64,000 nucleotides of DNA from Chromatiaceae bacterium (GTDB lineage Bacteria; Pseudomonadota; Gammaproteobacteria; Chromatiales; Chromatiaceae): contig JACKMP010000009.1 of assembly GCA_024235315.1 (NCBI GenBank), positions 1-64,000 on the forward strand, given 5' to 3'. Below, piece by piece: positions 8,893 through 17,142 of this stretch. A program made the translations under genes and the position numbers. How positions within the stretch are numbered: position 1 is the stretch's first letter; every line of letters starts with the position of its first letter. Under the pieces are notes generated by a model. It was not told the DNA's origin. It did no database searches and was given only the letters and a program-made list of their open reading frames with translations.

Positions 8893-10296
8893 TCAGGCAG
8901 GTGTGATGTTTTGATTGATACGGAATACATTGTCCGGATCGTACTTGCCCTTGACTTCGCGCAACCGTGGGTAGTTGCTGCGGTAGGTCGCCTGCACCCG
9001 TGCGTCGCCTTCGTTCATCATGAAGTTGACGTAGGCGCCCCCTGCCGAGTAGCGGTGCAGGGCCTCCCAATAGTCGACGCACCATTCCTTGATGGCACCG
9101 GCATTGGCCGGGTCGGGGTCAACACCGGCATATACGGTGGACCATACGACATCACGGTAGCTGAAAGCCGTATCGCCCTTGCCCTTGTTGTGTACCGCGC
9201 CATTGACCGGATACATGTGCATTGTGGAATGCATCGTGGGCAGCTTGTGAGCGAACTCCAGGTGACGTTCAATCGCCTCGTCGCTCAGTTCCCTGACAAA
9301 ATCTCCTCGCCAATACCATTGCAGACCTGCGGGATAGAGCCCGTCGAAGGCACCTTGCAGCAGGGTGAAAGGCATTTCCTGGATGCCGTATAAGGCCGGT
9401 TCACCCACCGACTTGATGGGCGCCAGGGCCGTTTCCGCTTCTTCCATGGGACCGGTGTAGCAGAACACGATGCCGCACATCTTCCGGTTGTGGAGATGCT
9501 CGGGGAACGGAGGTGCAGGTGGTACCGTCAAAAAAGCGAAGAAGCCGTACAAATCCGGGCCGGTGGTGAGGGTGAACTCACGGTACCAGCGCATCACGTC
9601 GGCTGCCTGGTCCAGGTCCCAAAGCACCGGCCCACCCATGATGGTATCGACGGGATGTGCCTGGAACACAAAAGAGACCACCACCCCGAAGTTGCCGCCG
9701 CCGCCGCGAATCGCCCAGAACAGGTCCGGGTTTTCCTGGTCACTGGCGGTGACCACGTTTCCGTCTGCCAGCACGACATCCGCGGAAAGCAGGTTGTCAA
9801 TCGTGAGCCCGTGCTTGCAGGCCAGATACCCATGACCGCCGCCCAGCGTCAGTCCGCCGATCCCGGTCGTCGAGATCACCCCGGCAGGCACCGCCAGCCC
9901 ATGCTCGTGCGCTGCTGCGTCGACCTCGCCCTGGGTGCAGCCGCCACCGACACGCACGGTGCGGTTCTGCGGATCCACTTCCACCTGATTCATCAGGGAA
10001 AGATCGAGCACCAGTCCATCGTCACAGGTACCCAAGCCGCCGCCGTTATGTCCGCCACCCCTGACGGCCAGCCGCAACTGGTGCTCGCGGGCAAAGTGTA
10101 TGGATGCGATGACGTCGGTGACATCTGCGCAACGGGCAATCAACGCCGGGTGGCGATCGATCATGCCGTTATATACCTTGCGCGTTTCGTCGTAGGCCGC
10201 GTCCTGCGGTGTGATTAGCTCGCCGCCGAATCCCGCGCGAAAGGCTTCAAGCAGCTCATTGCCCGGAAGCTGTTGGTTTTTGGTTGATTCGCTCAT
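8893..10296 (-). CDS. FAD-linked oxidase, berberine-bridge-enzyme type
   Basis: A 467-residue flavoprotein with an N-terminal PCMH FAD-binding domain (about 40-200; 'RGGGHNGGG', 'GGGCTQGEVD', 'GGLTLGGGHGYL') and a C-terminal BBE segment ('NYPRLREVKGKYDPDNVFRINQNI'). The His in RGGGHN is the usual site for covalent 8-alpha-histidyl FAD. The second covalent site is normally a Cys in the 'CPTVGxGG' loop. Here that loop reads 'VISTTGIGG', so single attachment is expected. The substrate is unknown. Family members oxidise alcohols, sugars or phenolic compounds with O2. Its promoter region carries three GGGACG repeats and a palindrome, both duplicated at 10.7 kb. Confidence 0.85.
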   Translation of the reverse strand: MSESTKNQQLPGNELLEAFRAGFGGELITPQDAAYDETRKVYNGMIDRHPALIARCADVTDVIASIHFAREHQLRLAVRGGGHNGGGLGTCDDGLVLDLSLMNQVEVDPQNRTVRVGGGCTQGEVDAAAHEHGLAVPAGVISTTGIGGLTLGGGHGYLACKHGLTIDNLLSADVVLADGNVVTASDQENPDLFWAIRGGGGNFGVVVSFVFQAHPVDTIMGGPVLWDLDQAADVMRWYREFTLTTGPDLYGFFAFLTVPPAPPFPEHLHNRKMCGIVFCYTGPMEEAETALAPIKSVGEPALYGIQEMPFTLLQGAFDGLYPAGLQWYWRGDFVRELSDEAIERHLEFAHKLPTMHSTMHMYPVNGAVHNKGKGDTAFSYRDVVWSTVYAGVDPDPANAGAIKEWCVDYWEALHRYSAGGAYVNFMMNEGDARVQATYRSNYPRLREVKGKYDPDNVFRINQNITPA

Positions 10297-10393
10297 TTAG
10301 GACTCCCCTTATTGGTTCGATTGCCCGTCATCAGGTGACGTTGGGGATTAGTCTGGTAATAGCGCGTCCCATCATCGTCCCGTCCGGCGTCCC
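10219..10393. repeat. Arm 1 of a 175-bp inverted duplication
   Basis: Codons 1-26 of the FAD oxidase plus its upstream control region are repeated in inverted orientation at 10712-10886. Sequence is almost identical from the palindrome to about codon 14 and diverged further upstream, except for the three GGGACG boxes. Confidence 0.9.
10326..10393 (-). promoter_or_regulatory. Putative operator: three GGGACG repeats plus a CGTCA palindrome
   Basis: On the minus strand, GGGACG starts at 10393, 10381 and 10370 (steps of 12 and 11 bases). The palindrome CGTCA-N5-TGACG lies at 10326-10340. The last box ends 68 bases before the FAD oxidase start. The diverged duplicate at 10712 keeps the same boxes with the same spacing, which implies they are functional. 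Helix-phased direct repeats fit binding by a SARP-type regulator such as the one at 5414. Confidence 0.6.
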
Positions 10394-10711
10394 GCCAGAG
10401 AAAAATTGCAATCCATGGTGTTATTGGCGATGTCACTTCACTTTCGTGAGTGTCGCCCATGCCGTATTCAAGCAAGAAAATATGCATGACCCTGTATGGG
10501 ACTGACCATTTGGCGAAAGCAGGACACAAAGCCAGTCAGTATTCGCCTCGGCTGGAGGGCGGGCCACACAACAGCACGCTCGTTTGTCCATCGCTTCTGA
10601 ACTCGGTTGCCAGGCACGTCCGATGCGCTATATGGCAAGTATTCGGCGGCAAGCGTTTTCTATGGGGACAAAAGTTCCCATTAAATCAATAGCTTGAAAA
10701 TTTCTTCGTGA

Positions 10712-10779
10712 GGGACGTTGCACGGGACGGTGGTGGGACGCTTCGCCCCTAGAGTTGTCACCAACGTCACCTGATGACG
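10712..10779 (+). promoter_or_regulatory. Duplicate operator: three GGGACG repeats plus palindrome
   Basis: GGGACG occurs at 10712, 10724 and 10735, again in steps of 12 and 11 bases. CGTCA-N5-TGACG lies at 10765-10779. The distance from the last box to the remnant ATG is 68 bases, identical to the other arm. It points towards the truncated oxidase gene and, beyond that, the methyltransferase at 10994, so it may now control that gene. Confidence 0.55.
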
Positions 10780-10886
10780 GGCAATCGAACCAATAAGGGG
10801 AGTCCTAAATGAGTGAATCAACCAAAAACCGACAGCTTCCAGGCAATGAACTGTTTGACGCCTTGTGTGCGGAATTTGGCGGTGAG
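10712..10886. repeat. Arm 2 of the 175-bp inverted duplication
   Basis: This arm mirrors 10219-10393. The stretch from the palindrome through the shared Shine-Dalgarno region (AAGGGGAGTCCTAA) and start codon is nearly unchanged. The spacer between the arms (10394-10711) shows no gene. Confidence 0.9.
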
Positions 10887-10980
10887 CCCGCAACTGTGCG
10901 GACCGCGCCAACGATGACAACCGTGAGCTTTGTCTTGGCCTGATCGATCAGCACCAACCACGAAACGACCTAATTCAGCT
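10809..10980 (+). pseudogene. 5' remnant of a second FAD oxidase
   Basis: It begins MSESTKNRQLPGNELFDAL, nearly the same as the FAD oxidase at 8893-10296, and stays similar to residue ~26 (GGE). After a frameshift near 10890, another frame reads 'ANDDNRELCLGLIDQHQP', matching the intact paralogue's 'YDETRKVYNGMIDRHP'. Homology ends just before the next gene, so more than 85 percent of the gene is gone. Confidence 0.85.
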
Positions 10981-10993
10981 TCAGGGAATTCTC

Positions 10994-11761
10994 ATGAACA
11001 AATCAACCGTCCTGCTGTATGGCATTGTCAATTACTTGATCGGTTCGGCCTCGCTGGTCGCACTGATCGCCTTCACCTTCAATTTCCTCCCGGAAAACCC
11101 GCTGTTGTCGAATATCGACGGCGCTGGCGGTGTATCGGGCGTTTTGGCGGCCTTGATAAACCTTAGTCTGATGACGCTGTTTGCAGTACAGCACAGCGTG
11201 ATGGCGCGCCGTTCTTTCAAGGAGAAACTCGAACGAATTCTGCCACCTGCTGCCGAGCGCAGCACTTTCTTGATGGGCACCGCGCTGGTGTTGTTTCTGA
11301 TGATGGGCCTCTGGCAGCCGCTTAACTCACCGGTGTGGATGGTGGAAGAAGGGTTTGTCTACTTCGGCCTGCTTGGCATCGGCCTGGCTGGATGGGGGCT
11401 GGTGTTCTACGCGACGTTTTTGATCAACCATTTCGATCTGTTCGGGTTGCGGCAAACCTGGTTGTACTTCCGTGGCGTGCCTTACACCCATGTGCCGTTC
11501 CAACTGAGTTCCCTGTACCGCTATATCCGCCATCCCATCATGACCGGTGTATTCCTCGGTATCTGGTTCACGCCGGAGATGACGGTCGGGCATCTGATGT
11601 TCGCACTGGGTATGTCCGCCTACATCCTGATTGGCGTGGCTTATGAAGAGCGAGACCTGATCAAAACCTTCGGCGAGCGATACCTTGCATACCGCGCAGA
11701 CACAGGCCGCTTCCTGCCAGTCATCAGGCGTTCGAATGCAGGCAAGTCAAAAGCGGTTTGA
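10994..11761 (+). CDS. mddA: Methanethiol S-methyltransferase-like membrane protein (MddA/NnrU type)
   Basis: A 255-residue integral membrane protein with about five to six hydrophobic segments and the C-terminal core of the isoprenylcysteine-methyltransferase fold: 'LYRYIRHPIMTGVFLGIWFTPEMTVGHL' in two parts, then 'YEERDLIKTFGERYLAYR'. The RHP and EERD motifs form the SAM/substrate site in this family. The 'TPEMTVGHL...AYILIGVAYEERDL' stretch is the pattern I associate with MddA, which converts methanethiol to dimethyl sulfide with SAM. A general NnrU-like methyltransferase is the alternative. It lies directly behind a truncated oxidase gene and ends at a strong terminator, so it is probably expressed on its own. 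Confidence 0.65.
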   Translation: MNKSTVLLYGIVNYLIGSASLVALIAFTFNFLPENPLLSNIDGAGGVSGVLAALINLSLMTLFAVQHSVMARRSFKEKLERILPPAAERSTFLMGTALVLFLMMGLWQPLNSPVWMVEEGFVYFGLLGIGLAGWGLVFYATFLINHFDLFGLRQTWLYFRGVPYTHVPFQLSSLYRYIRHPIMTGVFLGIWFTPEMTVGHLMFALGMSAYILIGVAYEERDLIKTFGERYLAYRADTGRFLPVIRRSNAGKSKAV

Positions 11762-11785
11762 TCCACACCAGCCGAGCTATGGCTG

Positions 11786-11819
11786 AAAAGCCGCTCTACG
11801 GAAACGGAGAGCGGCTTTT
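11786..11819 (+). terminator. Rho-independent terminator of the methyltransferase gene
   Basis: A perfect 12-bp inverted repeat (AAAAGCCGCTCT / AGAGCGGCTTTT) with a 10-base loop starts about 25 bases after the stop codon and ends in TTTT. The A/T tails make it usable on both strands. Confidence 0.9.
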
Positions 11820-11871
11820 GCCGCTGCAGCGCCGCCTGGACAGGCTTGGGTAATCCCCTCGCAAAGCATCG

Positions 11872-11984
11872 GTCCCCAGAAGTGGAATTTTCTCACAACG
11901 TACGCGAAGTGGATTTCATTTGAAAAAGTCTCGATGCACCGACAGGCAGATCATCAGCATCCTCAAGCAGGCAGAGGCCGGCAC
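11872..11984 (+). mobile_element. IS3-family remnant: left end and start of orfA
   Basis: 'AGAAGTGGAATTTTCTC' resembles an IS3-type left end. From 11920 the reading 'KKSRCTDRQIISILKQAEAGT' is the typical start of an IS3 OrfA helix-turn-helix protein. It breaks off after about 21 codons where the IS110 remnant begins. Nothing of orfB is present. Confidence 0.7.
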
Positions 11985-12235
11985 GAATCGCATCGTCGGC
12001 CGCCGCCTGACGGCCTCTGCGATTGCCTCGGCATCATTGTTATCGTTCTTGTTCGACTTGACGGATGGCTTCACGAGTTGCGCTGGAAGAAACCGAACGT
12101 CGTGGCCGAAGGATCGGAGTTTGCGTGCGAGCCATTGGGCCCCGGGGCATGCTTCCATCCCGATGATGGCCGGGGTCGCTGTGACGAAGGCGCCGCTACC
12201 CCGGCTACTAAAGTCCCAGCGGTGGAGGTCGATAA
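11981..12235 (-). mobile_element. IS110-family transposase fragment
   Basis: The minus strand reads 'GMEACPGAQWLARKLRSFGH', 'LVKPSVKSNKNDNNDAEAIAEA' and 'RRPTMRFVP', a characteristic block of the IS110 DEDD transposase catalytic domain. The N-terminus and the whole C-terminal half with the serine motif are missing. It joins the IS3 remnant tail to tail, which suggests deletion or recombination between two old insertions. Together they fill most of the gap before the chemoreceptor gene. Confidence 0.75.
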
Positions 12236-12357
12236 CCCCGTTCGAGCTGTTTGTTGCGCTGGCACCCGAGGTGTTGCGCCAGATCCTGGTGGTCGGCTCG
12301 TCTGCGCGATCCTCGTTTCCGCCTCGGGCGCCGTTGGGCAAGATTAGGATACTGACC

Positions 12358-13992
12358 ATGAACTCTCTTCGACAATTTCGCATTTCCCTGCGCCTGAACC
12401 TGATTCTGGTCCTTGCATTGCTTGGCATGACGGCAGTCGCCGTGATCAGCCTGTGGCGCATCGAAACCATGATGTTGCACGAGAGGGGGCAGCAGACGCG
12501 CGTGTTGGTGGAGACCGTGCACAGCCTGTTGGCCCACTATCACGCTGCTGCGGCCAACGGCTCACTGGATGAAGCCGAGGCCAAGTCCCAGGCGATCGCC
12601 GCAGTCGCGGCATTGCGCTATCAGGGCAACTATTTCTGGATCAACGACAATCACCCCCGCATGGTGCTGCATCCGATCAAGTCCGAATTGAACGGCAAAG
12701 ACCTCAGCACCTTCAAAGACCCCAATGGCAAACTGCTCTTCAAAGAGATGGTCAAAGCGGTCGAGGAAAGAGGCGAGGGACAGGTCGATTACGAATGGCC
12801 GAAGGCCGGTTCGGACAAACCGGAACCCAAGGTTTCGTACGTCAAGGGATTCGCGCCTTGGGGCTGGATCATCGGTTCCGGCATCTATGTCGATGATGTC
12901 GATATCGCATTCTGGAAAACAGCCCGCCAGTTTCTCTTGTGGGGCGCGGTCATGATGCTCGGATTCGCCGCTGCCAACGTGCTCGTTGCCCGCAGCATCG
13001 TAAAACCGGTATGCGGCATCAGCAGCGCCATGCATCGGATCGCCTGCGGCGACGGCGACCTGACACAACGCCTGCCGATTTCCGGCAAGGACGAATTGAC
13101 CAAACTGGCAAGCAATTTCAACGAATTCGCTGAGACGGTTCGCTCCACCGTCGCCGATGTCAACAATGCCGCCACGCAGGTCGCGAGTGCCGCTGAACAG
13201 TTGTCCGTGAGCACGCTGCATACCACTGCCAGTATTGCCAAACAAGAAAGCAACGTCGAGCAGGTGGCGACGGCAGTCACCCAGATGGCGGCCACGGTAT
13301 CCGACATCGCCAGCAGTGCCGCCGTAGCAGCCGAAGCGACACGCTCGGCCGATGCCGAGGCAGCAAACGGGCATGCAGTGGTCAACGAAACCATCGGCGC
13401 CATTCAGGCACTCTCGAGTGAGATCAGTGCCGCAGGTGCCGCCGTCGGTGGGCTGGAAGAAAAAAGCGAGTCGATCGGCAGCGTGCTCGATGTCATACGG
13501 AATATCGCGGAACAGACCAATCTGCTGGCGTTGAATGCCGCCATCGAGGCCGCACGTGCGGGCGAACAGGGCCGAGGCTTTGCAGTCGTGGCCGACGAGG
13601 TACGTACCCTGGCGAGCAGAACGCAGAACTCGACCCGCGAGATCCAGGACATGATCCAGAAGTTGCAGGAGGGTGCACGCGCAGCGGTGTCCGCCATGCA
13701 GTCAAGCCAGTCCACGAGTAAAGAAACCGTCGACACGGTCGCGCGTGCCGGTGAATCGCTTACGGGTATCGTGTCTGCGGTTGCGTCGATCAGCAATATG
13801 ACCACACAAATCGCCACCGCAGCGGAAGAGCAGAGTGTGGTCGCACAGGACGTCAGCCGCAACATCGAGGGCATTTCCTGCGAAGCGGCACATACATCTC
13901 AGGCCACCGGCGAGATTACGGCAGCCAGCCGTAACCTCGCGGAGCTCGCTGAAGGGTTGCAGGCGATGGTCAGCCGGTTCCGGGTAAGCTGA
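12358..13992 (+). CDS. Methyl-accepting chemotaxis protein with single Cache sensor
   Basis: A 544-residue transmembrane chemoreceptor. Membrane segment one (about 13-35) is followed by a periplasmic sCache_2 domain ('YQGNYFWINDNHPRMVLHP', 'GWIIGSGIYVDDVD'), membrane segment two (about 188-210), a HAMP domain, and a cytoplasmic signalling coiled coil with the conserved tip 'EQTNLLALNAAIEAARAGE' and 'FAVVADEVRTLA'. It signals to the CheA/CheW array. sCache_2 sensors often bind short organic acids, but the ligand cannot be read here. The frame is open upstream to 11920 only because it runs through the IS remnants. The ATG at 12358 has AGGAT upstream and starts a normal membrane anchor. Confidence 0.92.
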   Translation: MNSLRQFRISLRLNLILVLALLGMTAVAVISLWRIETMMLHERGQQTRVLVETVHSLLAHYHAAAANGSLDEAEAKSQAIAAVAALRYQGNYFWINDNHPRMVLHPIKSELNGKDLSTFKDPNGKLLFKEMVKAVEERGEGQVDYEWPKAGSDKPEPKVSYVKGFAPWGWIIGSGIYVDDVDIAFWKTARQFLLWGAVMMLGFAAANVLVARSIVKPVCGISSAMHRIACGDGDLTQRLPISGKDELTKLASNFNEFAETVRSTVADVNNAATQVASAAEQLSVSTLHTTASIAKQESNVEQVATAVTQMAATVSDIASSAAVAAEATRSADAEAANGHAVVNETIGAIQALSSEISAAGAAVGGLEEKSESIGSVLDVIRNIAEQTNLLALNAAIEAARAGEQGRGFAVVADEVRTLASRTQNSTREIQDMIQKLQEGARAAVSAMQSSQSTSKETVDTVARAGESLTGIVSAVASISNMTTQIATAAEEQSVVAQDVSRNIEGISCEAAHTSQATGEITAASRNLAELAEGLQAMVSRFRVS

Positions 13993-14227
13993 GCGCGTCG
14001 CCGTGTGCGAAAGCCACTCGCCAAGCCAACCGCCACCAAAGCCTCGGCGCTGCCCCGCCTGCAGCGGAGCGTCCAGGCTGCAGACAATCCGTTTTGATGA
14101 GGCGTACCACCGCATGGCCAAGTAAATGCGTGCGGCAGTACACTGGATCTTGTAACTGCCGGCGAAATCGTCGACAGCCCTCTTTTGAACCTTCCTGACT
14201 CTGCAGAATAACCACACCGGGCAACAC
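13993..14227. other. Gap after the chemoreceptor gene, no gene recognised
   Basis: Short open frames exist on the minus strand, but none gives a recognisable protein. The composition suggests decayed DNA leading into the repeat at 14228. I see no clear terminator for the chemoreceptor gene. Confidence 0.4.
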
Positions 14228-14395
14228 GCCTGGCCGAACCTTTTCCTGGGACGTCGGCTCAACGGCTTGTCCTGGTGTTCTCGAAAGAATTCAGAGGATT
14301 GTGAATGAGCGGGGTGGGGGATGCCCACGGGGATCAGGGTGTTGGTTGCTCGTGGGGGGAGAATGTGAGTCGCTTCGATTTTCGCGGCGCTTGAA
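14228..14395. repeat. Dispersed intergenic repeat, fullest copy
   Basis: The left part has CTGGCCGAACCTTTTCCTGG, then CGGCTCAACGGCTTGTCCTGG. The right part has 'TTCAGAGGATTGTGAATGAG' and 'GATGCCCACGGGGATCAGG', then a GTGGGGGGAG...TCGCTTCGATTTTCGCGGCG tail. On the minus strand the left part encodes 'SRRPRKRFGQ', the KsgA start motif. The remaining bases up to earP (14396-14591) hold no gene. Confidence 0.8.
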
Positions 14396-14591
14396 ATTGT
14401 CCCGTTTCGAATGACGATCCATGACGCCGATTCCATGCGTTCTGACGAAATGGCGGGCTGACGCGCGAGAACCGGGCACAGGGACTTGTCATATCATCGC
14501 CCCAAGTCCTGCAGAATCTGTATCGTGTTCTGCAGGGCCCCCGGATAAACAAACCGTTCGCATCGCACTCAGACAGGATTGACCACATTTC

Positions 14592-15743
14592 ATGAAATCC
14601 TGGGACATCTTCTGCACTGCAATTGATAACTTTGGTGATGTCGGCGTCAGTTGGCGACTGGCACGCCAATTGGCTCACGAATTCGCGCTTGATGTCCGCC
14701 TGTTTGTCGACGACCCGCAAGTGCTGGAACTGCTCTGTCCCGAGGTCAGCCCTTCGCTTCCGATTCAGTGGGTGTCGGGGGTACAGGTGATCCGATGGGG
14801 AGCCGGGCTGGAGGTCGCTCCCGCTGCCGTCGTGATCGAGACGTTCGGCTGCCGACTACCGGACACACTGATCAGCGCCATGGCAGCGCGTGACCCGGCT
14901 TCACTCTGGATAAACCTCGAGTACCTCAGCGCGGAATCCTGGGTTGAAGACTGCCACTGCCTGCCCTCTCCGCAGGTCACAGGTCCGCAAAAGTACTTCT
15001 ACTTTCCAGGCTTCACGGAAAGAACCGGGGGACTGCTCCGCGAAAAGGACCTGTTGCTCAAGCGTCAGCAGTTCACCCAAGCGGACAAGCGGCATTTTCT
15101 GCGGAAGTTGGGCGTAGACCCGTCACCAGGCAGTGTCCTTGTGTCGGTTTTTACTTACGAAAACGAAAGTATCGCTTCCTGGCTTGAAATCTTGTGTCGA
15201 GATGAAAGTCGGTTTCACCTGCTGGTTCCAACAGGGCGTATCTCGAAAAATATACAACGCTGGCTGGGCGTCGAGGTGCTGGCCCATGGGGAAATACATT
15301 CTTGCGGCCAACTTACCATCCAGGCTATCCCGTTTGTCCGCCAGGAGGACTACGACCTGCTGCTCTGGTCCTGCGACCTCAATCTGGTTAGGGGTGAAGA
15401 CTCCTTTGTGAGAGCACAGTGGGCCGGCAAGCCTTTCCTCTGGCACATCTATCCCCAGGAGGGAAATGCACATCTGGAAAAGCTTGCGGCCTTTCTGCGG
15501 TACTACCTGGACGGTATGGGGGTGGAAGCCGCCGCCGCCACGCAGCGCTTTTGGGGTGACTGGAACCGGCAAAAAGCCCTGCAGGAAAGCTGGGCGGTCT
15601 GGCAGAAGCACTGGCCAGACCTCGAAAGAAATGCCGAACGGTGGTGTTCCCAATTGGCGAGACAGCCCGGCTTGGCGGAATCGCTAGCACGTCTTGCACA
15701 AAGCTGGTACAAACGCCGCGCAGAAATCACCCCTCCCTTTTAA
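14592..15743 (+). CDS. earP: EF-P arginine rhamnosyltransferase EarP
   Basis: A cytoplasmic GT-B glycosyltransferase that transfers rhamnose from dTDP-rhamnose to Arg32 of elongation factor P. The 383-residue protein starts WDIFCTAIDNFGDVGVSWRLA, with the aspartates (Asp12, Asp16) typical of the acceptor site. Near residue 270 it has 'LVRGEDSFVRAQWAGKPFLWHIYPQE', the conserved nucleotide-sugar region with the catalytic-site Glu. The next gene, 13 bases downstream, encodes an EF-P with Arg at position 32, which confirms the pairing. The modification lets EF-P relieve ribosome stalling at polyproline. Confidence 0.95.
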   Translation: MKSWDIFCTAIDNFGDVGVSWRLARQLAHEFALDVRLFVDDPQVLELLCPEVSPSLPIQWVSGVQVIRWGAGLEVAPAAVVIETFGCRLPDTLISAMAARDPASLWINLEYLSAESWVEDCHCLPSPQVTGPQKYFYFPGFTERTGGLLREKDLLLKRQQFTQADKRHFLRKLGVDPSPGSVLVSVFTYENESIASWLEILCRDESRFHLLVPTGRISKNIQRWLGVEVLAHGEIHSCGQLTIQAIPFVRQEDYDLLLWSCDLNLVRGEDSFVRAQWAGKPFLWHIYPQEGNAHLEKLAAFLRYYLDGMGVEAAAATQRFWGDWNRQKALQESWAVWQKHWPDLERNAERWCSQLARQPGLAESLARLAQSWYKRRAEITPPF

Positions 15744-15756
15744 TCTGGTTGGTTTT

Positions 15757-16329
15757 ATGAAAACGGCACAAGATGTCAAAGTAAACAACGTGGTGCTGAT
15801 CGACGGCAGCCCCTGGTTGGTTCAGAAAGCGGAATACACCAAGTCCGGGCGCAACAGCGCCATCATGAAAATGAAACTGAGGAACCTGTTGACCGGCTCG
15901 ACGACGGAAACGGTTTACAAGTTTGACGACAAGATGGAGCAGGTCAATCTCGACCAGGTTGATGTCACCTACTCGTACAAGGCTGATGACATGTATGTCT
16001 TCATGGACGGGGAATACAACCAGTACGAACTCAGCGCTGAGGATGTCGAAAGCGTCATTCCCTACATCGTCGACGGCATGACCGACGAGTGCAAGGCCGT
16101 ATTCTTCCAGGGCAAGGTCATCTCCGTTGACCTGCCGACCACCATTGTGCGCCAGATCGATTACGCCGAAGGTTCGGCACGTGGCGACACCAGCGGTAAG
16201 GTCATGAAGGTCGCCAAGCTGAGTAACGGCACCGAACTCAAAGTTGCCGACTTCTGTGAAGTGGGTGACTGGATCGAGATCGACACGCGCACCGGCGAAT
16301 ACAAGTCGCGCGCCAAGGCACCGGCCTGA
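15757..16329 (+). CDS. efp: Elongation factor P, arginine-32 type
   Basis: A 190-residue translation factor with the three EF-P beta-barrel domains, which stimulates peptide bond formation at proline stretches. The loop reads 'YTKSGRNSAIMK', with Arg exactly at residue 32 (the substrate of EarP) instead of the lysine modified by EpmA/EpmB. The frame is open further upstream inside earP, but the ATG at 15757 gives the universal N-terminus. It forms a two-gene operon with earP and is followed by a hairpin at 16366. Confidence 0.97.
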   Translation: MKTAQDVKVNNVVLIDGSPWLVQKAEYTKSGRNSAIMKMKLRNLLTGSTTETVYKFDDKMEQVNLDQVDVTYSYKADDMYVFMDGEYNQYELSAEDVESVIPYIVDGMTDECKAVFFQGKVISVDLPTTIVRQIDYAEGSARGDTSGKVMKVAKLSNGTELKVADFCEVGDWIEIDTRTGEYKSRAKAPA

Positions 16330-16365
16330 GACTGCCGTTCCAAGTCACAAAGAGCTCGCGCTGCG

Positions 16366-16394
16366 ATGCCGTTCACCCCACAGGTGAACGGCAT
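16366..16394. terminator. Stem-loop after efp
   Basis: A perfect 12-bp inverted repeat, ATGCCGTTCACC / GGTGAACGGCAT, has a 5-base loop. It lacks a T-run, so it may stabilise the 3' end or act as a weak terminator rather than a classical one. Confidence 0.55.
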
Positions 16395-16505
16395 ATGACT
16401 GCGACAAGTCAACGTTGAAACGCCCATCCCGGCATCTCGATTTCCGCGGTGGTTGAGAAGGCGACTTTCCAGCAGGCGGCCACGATCATGGGCCGGGCAG
16501 GCGAG

Positions 16506-17012
16506 TCAGAATCGCTCGAGCATCTCTCTGCGATAGGAGTCCGTCGTGACAGTGATCCCAAGATCCTTGATTCGCCGCTCCAATGCCCGAAGATTCAGGG
16601 CGATGGCATCCATGGTGATGGTGTTGTCATCGAGTTCATACAACTGCTGGGAGCCACGATAGAAGAAGAACATGATCGCGATCGCGTCAGGATCGTTGTC
16701 TTCGACAAATGGTTCGATTCTTCGTTGCCTGCGATAGATCTGGTTCAGTCGCTGTTTGAGATCCCAGACGTATACGACCTCGCGCAGATACGGATGTTGT
16801 CGCAGCTTGATCAGCGTCAGCACGACGAAAGCCGCACCCACGACAACACCTGCCACGTTCAGCCAGAAATGTGATTCGCCAGGCGTGCCGAAGAGTGCGA
16901 TCAGCAGTGTCGATGTGCCAAGTGAAACAATGGTAAGTACGACCACGATCGCGGCGAATACGATCCTGAAGCGCTGTTGGTATCGAGACTTGTCGATGTC
17001 TTCCAGATGCAT
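16506..17012 (-). CDS. DUF3087 family membrane protein
   Basis: A 168-residue protein with two membrane segments (about 15-40 and 48-68) and a soluble C-terminal part rich in charged residues ('LREVVYVWDLKQRLNQIYRRQRRIE', 'FFYRGSQQLYELD'). Length and pattern match DUF3087, an uncharacterised inner-membrane family of gammaproteobacteria. It converges on efp and is not in an operon with it. No function is assigned. Confidence 0.75.
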   Translation of the reverse strand: MHLEDIDKSRYQQRFRIVFAAIVVVLTIVSLGTSTLLIALFGTPGESHFWLNVAGVVVGAAFVVLTLIKLRQHPYLREVVYVWDLKQRLNQIYRRQRRIEPFVEDNDPDAIAIMFFFYRGSQQLYELDDNTITMDAIALNLRALERRIKDLGITVTTDSYRREMLERF

Positions 17013-17030
17013 GTGGCGCTGGTGTTTCCA

Positions 17031-17140
17031 AAAGATTGCAGACGATTATGAAGCAGTGGGTCGGGAATGCCCACGGGGATCAGGCAGTCAGGTATATGTG
17101 GGGGAGGAGAGTGGATCGCCTCGGTTTTCCCGGCGGCCGA
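17031..17140. repeat. Dispersed intergenic repeat, right half
   Basis: 'GCAGACGATTATGAAGCAGTGGG', in two blocks, is followed by 'AATGCCCACGGGGATCAGG' and a 'GGGGGAGGAGAGTGGATCGCCTCGGTTTTCCCGGCGG' type tail. The left ksgA-like half is missing. It separates the DUF3087 gene from the metallohydrolase stop codon. Confidence 0.7.
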
Positions 17141-17142
17141 CG

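Noticed and set aside
10314..10330. 'GGTTCGATTGCCCG', resembling a tRNA T-arm
   Set aside because: No acceptor stem or anticodon arm can be built around it. It is part of the duplicated oxidase leader.
11920..12357. Long N-terminal extension of the chemoreceptor reading frame
   Set aside because: The frame is open only because it runs through IS3 and IS110 remnants. The ATG at 12358 begins a normal membrane anchor and has a ribosome binding site.
13990..14230. Possible transposase remnant on the minus strand after the chemoreceptor gene
   Set aside because: The reading is vaguely transposase-like, but no diagnostic motif could be identified.
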